Below, in pieces: positions 57,824 to 64,000 of a stretch of DNA of 64,000 bases. The stretch is from Crotalaria pallida (lineage: Eukaryota; Streptophyta; Magnoliopsida; Fabales; Fabaceae). How positions within the stretch are numbered: the first letter of the stretch is position 1; the number at the start of each line of letters is the position of its first letter. Location: NCBI GenBank assembly GCA_037953625.1, contig CM075652.1:56599501-56663500 (forward strand). The letters run 5' to 3'. The position numbers and the translations under genes are program-made. The notes below the pieces were generated by a model. The model was not told the origin of the DNA, did not search any database, and worked only from the letters and a program-made list of their open reading frames with translations.

Positions 57824-59063
57824 ATCCGAAATAAGTTTGGGGGAGTGGATAAAAAAAATTCAGATCTGAATTTTTTCTCCCATTGTTAGTGTTGGTTTGT
57901 GTCTTAGGTAGAGGTTTTGTAATTATTCTAGACTTAGGATTATTTTTCTGATGATAGGTGTATATACTTAGTTTAGGATTAGACTCATGGATTCATGTTA
58001 TTTATTTGTTGAGCTGTAAATATTTTTGAAATTTGGTTATTTTGACAAAGTTTTTCAGAACTTGAGATTAGTGAACTGACTTTAGCTTAGTGAGATTTTG
58101 AGCCTATTTGATGGGGTATGATTTATTTGAAATATTTTGATTTGAGACCCCTATTTCTTTCATGAGTGTGTTCTCTTTAGTTTTGTGTTCTAGAACTTGA
58201 CCGGTGACCATTTTGAAATTGATAATTGATTACATGCATTAAGATGATTAAGGCACTTAGGATGTGTTTTTGTGGCCTTCAACTGTTTTGTGTTGATAAT
58301 GTTCCCTTAGTTGCCCATTTTGAGCCTAATGACATTATGATTTTTCTTTGGTACCCTGCATTTATTGAAATATTCTTTGTTAGTACCTTGGGAATTTTGA
58401 ATGAGCAATTGAGAGGATTATAGAAAGAAAAAGTGAAAGTAGTTGGTGAAAAGTGTATGAGTTCTATTTCTCTTCCAATTGAAAAAAAAATAAAAAAAAA
58501 AGAAATAAATGTAAAAGGAAGAGAATAGAAGAAAAAAAAAGGAAAAGAAAAGAAGGATGATAATGATTTTGGAGTTGAGTGTGAGTTTTAATTGTATTCA
58601 TTGCTCATTCATAATTTTTAGGGGATGTTGTTTGATTACATATTTTTAGCCCTTAGTTTCATCCCTTCTTTCTTTTATCCCACCTGACACTTTTAGTCAT
58701 GACCTCATTACAACCAAATTAAAGACCTTTTGACTTGTGCATGTTCTTAATAATTTCAGTGGAGATTTTGGTCTATGGTCAAGCTTATGGTAACACTTTA
58801 CTATTGTATGGACTTGAGTGAATAGTTATAACCCTTGATATGCATGAGAGATATACACTGAGAGGTTGAGAGTGTTCACTAGTTCTGAGTTCTGATTGAT
58901 TTTGTTTCTTTAACCAGGTTTTGATATATGAATAGCTTGTGTAAATATGTGGCTGTGTTGATGAGTCGAAGTCTTAGATTAAGCGTTGTACATTTTGATT
59001 TAGAAGGTAGTCTTGAGTTTATGAATTTTTTATTTTACTTTTGCCTGAGACATGCAAAATGCT
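57824..59063 (+). other. Internal remnant of the deletion derivative
   Basis: No gag or pol motif is seen in any frame. An A-rich purine stretch lies near 58480-58560. The 65-codon ORF at 58226-58423 (MITCIKMIKALRMCF) is not recognisable. Confidence 0.
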
Positions 59064-59076
59064 AAGTTTGGGGGTG

Positions 59077-60629
59077 TGATGAAGGTCTAATATATGATGT
59101 TTTAAGGCTTAATTTCACTTCCTTTTGCTATGGTTTTAGCTTGTTTCTCTTGTAAATATAGGTATTTTATATTATTTTTAGGAATTTTTAGTTTATTAGA
59201 ATCCTTTGAACGTTTCGATCCGTTTTGGGTATGTTTCAGGTATTTCGGAGCTTTATTTGGACAAAATATTATTGAAGCTGAAAAGAGCATAAGAAGACCT
59301 TGAAAATGACATAAGAACGGAGAGAAACGAAGTCGAAAATTCCTCAGCACACCCAGGCGCGGGATTTGCGCGCCCAGGCGCGCGTGAAGCGGTAATCAGA
59401 GGGCATCAGATATAGCGCGCCCAGGCGTGCTGGTTTGCACGCCCAGGCGCGCAAAGTGCGTGAAAGTGATGTTGTTCGGTATTTTGATCATAACTTGAGC
59501 TACGCTTATCCAAATGAGGCGATCTTGGTATCATTTTAAAGTTAAGGAAAAAATCTACAACTTTGCCAGAAATAGCCTTGCTCAAATTCGTCCATCTTTG
59601 GGGTCAAAATCAGTGCCGAAGTTACTGTCAGACACAAATACGGGATTTAAAAGGATTTTAATGATTAATTCTATTTGTAGATAAGATTCTTAAAGATTAG
59701 ATTATTCTAATAGGATATTATCATATAAATTCAATTAGGATTAGTTTTAGACTTTAAATATAGGTTTTTCCATTAGGTTAGGTAGACTTTTCAGAGAAAA
59801 AAAGAGATTAGAATAAAATTAGGATTAGAGAAGAGAGACTATTATGCAATTGAGAGCAAGGAGGCAAGGCACAAGGATTGAAGATCAACATTGCTGGAGG
59901 GATCCACTTGATGGTTGAAGATCTCTTGGGGGTAAATTGATTATTGTCTATGATGATTAGTTTTTCCCATTCCTTGTATTTCTTCTCTAAATATGTATAA
60001 TTGAACCTCTTGTTAGGAATAAGGTGGATTTGTATGGATCTTAATTTGACTGTTTATTTATGAATTAATGTTTTTCCTTTTAAATCAATTGCTTGGTTGT
60101 GTTTTAATTACAATTCATAGAATTCGCGACTTTATGTTTTGATTTGGTAATTTGAACCTTAATTGGAAAATTAGGATTAAGATTAGGCCTTTCAACCAAA
60201 CAATATAATTATTCAACTTGTAGGAATACTTTTGGGTAATTGTATAACTCTTATAAATTAGAACTCACTTAAGGGATTAAGGGGTAAAGTTTAGTAAGAA
60301 ACATAATTTCTATGAGGGATCTAGCTTCTATTGTTTCTGGAGTTTTTGATTTATTGGAAAACATATTTTCATAATTAATAACCTTGTCCTACAATGAAAC
60401 CAAATTCTTAACCTTTTACATATTTGCTTCTAATTCCTTTTTAGTTTCTGAATTGTTTCATACCTTAATTCTACATTCCTCTCTCTAAACTCTAAACCCA
60501 TACAAGTTATACATAGTAATCACAATTAGGTGAAAGAAATTAGAAACAATTTGCAATCCCCGAGTGGAACGATAATTTTACTTACTCTTTATTACTTGTG
60601 CGATGGGTACACTTGCCGAATTGCCAACA
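59077..60629 (+). repeat. 3' LTR, about 1.55 kb
   Basis: It starts TGATGAAGGTCTAATATATG and ends TTGCCAACA. Near 59345-59455 it holds several GC-rich words such as GCGCCCAGGCGCG, in contrast to its AT-rich surroundings. It is related to the solo LTR at 31527-33008. Confidence 0.
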
Positions 60630-60739
60630 CAAACCCAAATGTAACTTGGGGAGTCAGACATTGAAAAAAAATAATAAGGGTATCTGGCAAAAGTAACCCA
60701 AATGTCAGAGACTTGTGACATAATTAAGCCTTTTCTTTT

Positions 60740-61049
60740 TTATACTACTTGACATGACCTGTGCGCTTGCAGAGCTATCAGAAGTTGGTTTTTTAAGTTT
60801 TTTTTTTCATTAAGTTTATTTTTTTAATGAAGTTGGTTATATTGTGGACTCCAAAAAAGTTTCTGACTTTATTAATAGTTATAGACAAGTGCATAAAGAG
60901 AAATTATTAGGTGGTCAGAGACTTCATGGTCCAAGACAATCACCACCATTTATTATTTATTTTTAAAAATTTTTAACATGATGAACTATTGAGATGAGTC
61001 CGGACCACCATGGTCCAAGACCAACTAATAATTTTTCGTGGAGAAGTTA
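60740..61049. other. Intergenic, no feature seen
   Basis: AT-rich sequence between the MITE and a SINE. Nothing recognisable. Confidence 0.
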
Positions 61050-61251
61050 GAAAAACACATCTTTTTTTTTGGTTACCAAGGTGTATCTGGGCTTCACTTT
61101 TTGTGGCTCAACTAATTCACCCCGATCTCTGGAACTGAGCGAGTCTTTGACTCTATGGTACGAGATCAGAAGTCGAACCTTTAGTTCTGTACTCCCTCGG
61201 CACCCCAACCAGTTAACCTCTAGGGCCAACCCTCTTGGATGAAAAACACAT
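61050..61251 (-). mobile_element. SINE with an 11-bp target-site duplication
   Basis: GAAAAACACAT flanks both sides (61050-61060 and 61241-61251). The left edge of the 180-bp body is a T run, the A tail of a minus-strand copy. Read on the minus strand it has an A box (TTAACTGGTTGGGGTGCC) and B box (GGTTCGACTTC). It is full-length and carries both internal promoter boxes. Confidence 0.
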
Positions 61252-62762
61252 ATCTTAATTGTACTTGCCACTTTCACATTAAATTAAATCAAATACGGGG
61301 ATCAATAATCACGTTGAAAAAGTAGTGCTAAAAATATTGAATTCACGTCCTAAAGCATAAAAGGTCTTGTGCAATATGGGGGGATTCACAATTCACAAGC
61401 TGGCTGTGGAGCATTGCAAGGCTGGTGAGGAAAGCATAGATATATCCCTATCACATCATGAATATGGGACATGATGAGTTGCAAAAAGGAATATATATCT
61501 CTACATATATTGCTCTCTCATATCTCTTTGGTGTGTAGCCATTTGGAGGGTTGTTTTTGGAGCATTAAAAGGTACAGTACTACGTATTCGAGAAAGATTA
61601 GAATGATAATGGCTAAACTACACTCACCTATTCATTCTTTCTTTCGGAATCAAATATAATAATATGTATTTATACATATATATACAACCTTTAGAGAAAC
61701 GCCAAGCTTGAAGCTTACAATTTTTTCATGGAAAGGAGAGACTACTCCTATGAAGTTCGAGGCCTCACATGCTTCCCCCTCCTTCCCATGCAACTAGTTT
61801 AAACTACTTCTCAAAGTGGAGAAGTGGGGTCCTTCGTAATTTTCCAAACCAAAAAAAAAAAAAGGAAAAAGGAAAAAGAAAAAAATCTTCATATTCAGTC
61901 ACGTAGCATAATTACATGCAATATTGGTGAGAATTGGCCGCTAAGACCTAAAAAATCATGATCTCAACTAAAAAAAACATCTCCAAACAATTTTCTTTTT
62001 CTTTTTTTAAAAAAAAAAACCCAATTTTATTATGTATGCTAATGATATTCCATGATAGATGGACACATAAATATTAATGTATATCAAAATGAAAAAAATA
62101 TTAAAATGAATTTTGTTTTTACCGACAAATATTTGACATTCGAACAACATGCAGTAAGAGGATATCTTTTTCAATGATGTCAAGAAGTTGAAGAAATGTT
62201 TCAAGACATTAAGTTGATTAAAAATTAAAAATAATTTATTTTTTGTTTAGTGATATTTTTGTAAAGTACAAAATACTATACTATCATTGTAAACCGATGC
62301 CTCTTGGTTTTTTTTTAGGCTCATTGCCACACGAAAATATATAGTTACAAACTTTTGAATATTTTGCTATTTTCATATTTCATTTTATTTGATATTATAT
62401 TATATTTATTTAAGGTGCAGTCTCTCCAAATCCTATATTTTTCGACATTTACTGTGTAGCTATATCCGGTGTCTGTGTCTGGATCCGTGCTTCATACTGT
62501 GTAATACTATAAGTTGGAAAAAAAATGTTTGATACATATAATCCAGTCCAGTTTAGCATCATTTAACATAATCATGCACGCAGAACTATATGATCAAAGA
62601 TTATTTTCAAAACACTGAAAGTGACATATTTCAGTAATTTTTCAGCCCTTCACATACCAAAGAAGTCCATCAATTCAATAACTTATCTTAATGATAGTTT
62701 GCAAAATTGTTATGTGAAAATGTGAATTGATGTAATAATTAATTAGTGAATAGAAGAATTTG
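61252..62762. other. Intergenic, no gene seen
   Basis: No supported coding region. It contains a small hairpin near 61727-61790 (CATGGAAAGGAG against CTCCTTCCCATG) and another near 61803-61828 (ACTTCTC against GAGAAGT). Confidence 0.
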
Positions 62763-62819
62763 TTCATGAGTAAAGAAATGTATGTGTCTGTTCAAAAGAC
62801 ACATTTCTTTATTCATGAA
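62763..62819. repeat. Short near-perfect hairpin
   Basis: TTCATGAGTAAAGAAATG (62763-62780) pairs with CATTTCTTTATTCATGAA (62802-62819) with one mismatch, and an inner TGTGTCT pairs with AGACACA. The whole is 57 bases with a small loop. It may be a tiny MITE remnant. There is no evidence that it is transcribed. Confidence 0.
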
Positions 62820-62893
62820 GAGACATAACTATTGAGAAATTCATTATAATTATAAATAGAATTTCCTGACATGTGAGTGTTTATATATGTGTG

Positions 62894-62894
<1 letters not shown>

Positions 62895-62937
<43 letters not shown>
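62895..62937. repeat. (AT)n microsatellite
   Basis: AT repeat interrupted once by C. It directly precedes the GC-richer palindrome CCCGTGCGATGCACAGG at 62949-62965. Confidence 0.
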
Positions 62938-62939
<2 letters not shown>

Positions 62940-62965
62940 GACAATTGTCCCGTGCGATGCACAGG

Positions 62966-64000
62966 TCTTAAATTTCGCTATTCTTTCTCTGATCTCGAGT
63001 TGACATGAACTTTGACATAAATATAAAAATTGAAATATCAAGTTAGTGCTAAATATATGGGAATTCAAAGATCATTAAAAAGTATATCCACAATAATATA
63101 AGTTTTGGAGTTCTGGAATTCTTGATTAAAAAATCAATTATTGAGCAAAAAATAAATTATTTAATTTTTACTTTAAAACTTTTAATAAAGATATATTAGA
63201 AAAATAAAACTAACAATATTATTAATTAAAAAAATGAAGAGTGTGAATAGTCATACGGGTGTGTCAGTGTCCTCCCTCATATCTTCATTTTCTTAATCCT
63301 TTTTCTAATCCACCATTAGTGTTTCTGTTTTTCGTAAAGACTTTTGGTATCTCTTATTCATTAGAGTATATATCTATGTGAAAAAATATGTGTATTTGTG
63401 TTCACCAAAAAAAAATAAATATATGTGTAATTGTGTTACAGAACGAATAAATATATATGATCAAATATAACGAATAATTATCTATGTGTAATTGTGTCAT
63501 AGAAAAATAATTATATATATGATCAAAATAGTTATATAACTAATACTCTACTCATCAATTTTCATATTCTATTTTTGTTTTCAGCACTTGTCTTATCAAA
63601 TCCTTAACTTTCAAAAAAGACATAAATTTTAGTTTAGTTAGAAACCATAAGTTATTTAATTAGATCAAATGAAATCTTTAATATTTAATTTCACCAAAAA
63701 ATATATAATTAAATAATTTGTTTGAAACTTTATGACAACTCTCAAAATGGCAAGGAATAAATTAAAGATAAAGAAAAAATTAAGAAATAAATTAAAGATA
63801 AATCATTTTTTATTTGAATACTCATTTGTATATTTTTCTTTATAATGTATATTTGGAGAGTCTAACGAACATCAAAATCAGAAGTTTATTTTCCAAAATT
63901 TTTTGTACATAAAAGTGTTTGAAAATATGTATTAAAGAGATGAAAAGAAATGAGAAGAAACAAAGAAACTGAAAGGGAGAGAAACGAAGGCAACCAGAAA
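62966..64000. other. Intergenic, no feature seen
   Basis: AT-rich sequence to the end of the window, with no supported ORF and no repeat boundaries found. Confidence 0.

Larger units (their letters stand above)
57416..60634. mobile_element. Deletion-derivative LTR retrotransposon in the MITE
   Basis: The element spans 57421-60629 with the perfect duplication CAAAC (57416-57420 and 60630-60634). It has a truncated left LTR (57421-57823), about 1.25 kb of internal sequence without recognisable coding content, a polypurine tract AAGTTTGGGGGTG (59064-59076) and a full right LTR (59077-60629). Position of the tract makes it a plus-strand element. Gag and pol are absent, so it could move only with borrowed enzymes. 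LTR type resembles Athila/Tat Ty3/gypsy (tentative). Confidence 0.
56999..60739. mobile_element. Mutator-like foldback MITE, split by an LTR element
   Basis: The inverted ends are long and well kept. GGCTTAATTATGTCACAAGT starts at 57008 and its reverse complement ends at 60730; pairing continues for about 100 bases (AGATACCCTTAT, AATGTCTGACTCCCC). The 9-bp flanks TTTTATTTT (56999-57007) and TTTTCTTTT (60731-60739) differ at one base, as for Mutator-type duplications. Without the nested element the MITE is about 510 bp, and its middle also pairs (TCTTCGCCCA near 57309 with TGGGCGAAGA near 57213). Confidence 0.

Noticed and set aside
58226..58423. 65-codon plus-strand ORF in the deletion derivative
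   Set aside because: No motif, AT-driven composition, inside a retrotransposon remnant.

Overview
This is an AT-rich plant nuclear window. It contains GT-AG introns in a class XI myosin gene, plant tRNA-derived SINEs, Stowaway-like MITEs, an L1-type LINE with an RNase H domain, Ty1/copia elements including a Sirevirus, and large LTRs of an Athila/Tat-like type. A dicot is very likely. A legume is my best guess, because SIRE1-type elements with an env-like ORF and palindrome-rich LTRs are familiar from soybean relatives. That is inference, and the species is not determined.

Layout. Positions 98-9486 (+) hold the 3' two thirds of a class XI myosin gene. Twenty-eight exons join without a frame break into about 1,065 residues: end of the motor, six IQ motifs, coiled coil, then the globular DIL tail with its stop. 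This is the only host gene I can support. Positions 9.5-16.4 kb are intergenic, with two SINEs carrying 17- and 18-bp target-site duplications (TSDs) and two foldback MITEs.

Positions 16.4-33.6 kb are a nested stack that resolves exactly. A SINE (TSD AAATATCTCAT) was split by a 4.76-kb copia element (16577-33522, minus strand). That copia element was in turn hit by a 10.7-kb Sirevirus (18069-28766, TSD CATAG, minus strand) inside its reverse transcriptase, and by a large LTR (31527-33008, TSD TGGTC) inside its gag. The Sirevirus carries gag, pol, an env-like coiled-coil ORF, several polypurine tracts, and arrays of the palindrome CACTCGAGTG in both LTRs and between pol and the env-like ORF.

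Positions 34.1-38.0 kb hold a 5'-truncated LINE with an open 1,290-codon ORF2. Positions 38-48 kb are MITEs, a LINE fossil with a SINE in it, and SINE fragments. Positions 47.8-48.65 kb are an LTR-like piece packed with TAATCGATTA palindromes. It abuts a decayed copia element (to about 53.87 kb) with an internal 358-bp tandem duplication. Positions 54-57 kb hold a copia integrase fossil, microsatellites and an old LTR-like relic. Positions 57.0-60.7 kb are a Mutator-like foldback MITE (9-bp TSD) carrying a deletion-derivative LTR retrotransposon (57421-60629, TSD CAAAC). The last 3.3 kb has one SINE, small hairpins and an AT microsatellite.

How it works together: apart from the myosin, an actin-based organelle motor, everything recognised is transposable-element sequence whose insertion order can be read from the nesting. 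I found no convincing new biological system. The strongest leads are the two LTR palindrome arrays, which share a TCGA centre, and the env-like protein of the Sirevirus.
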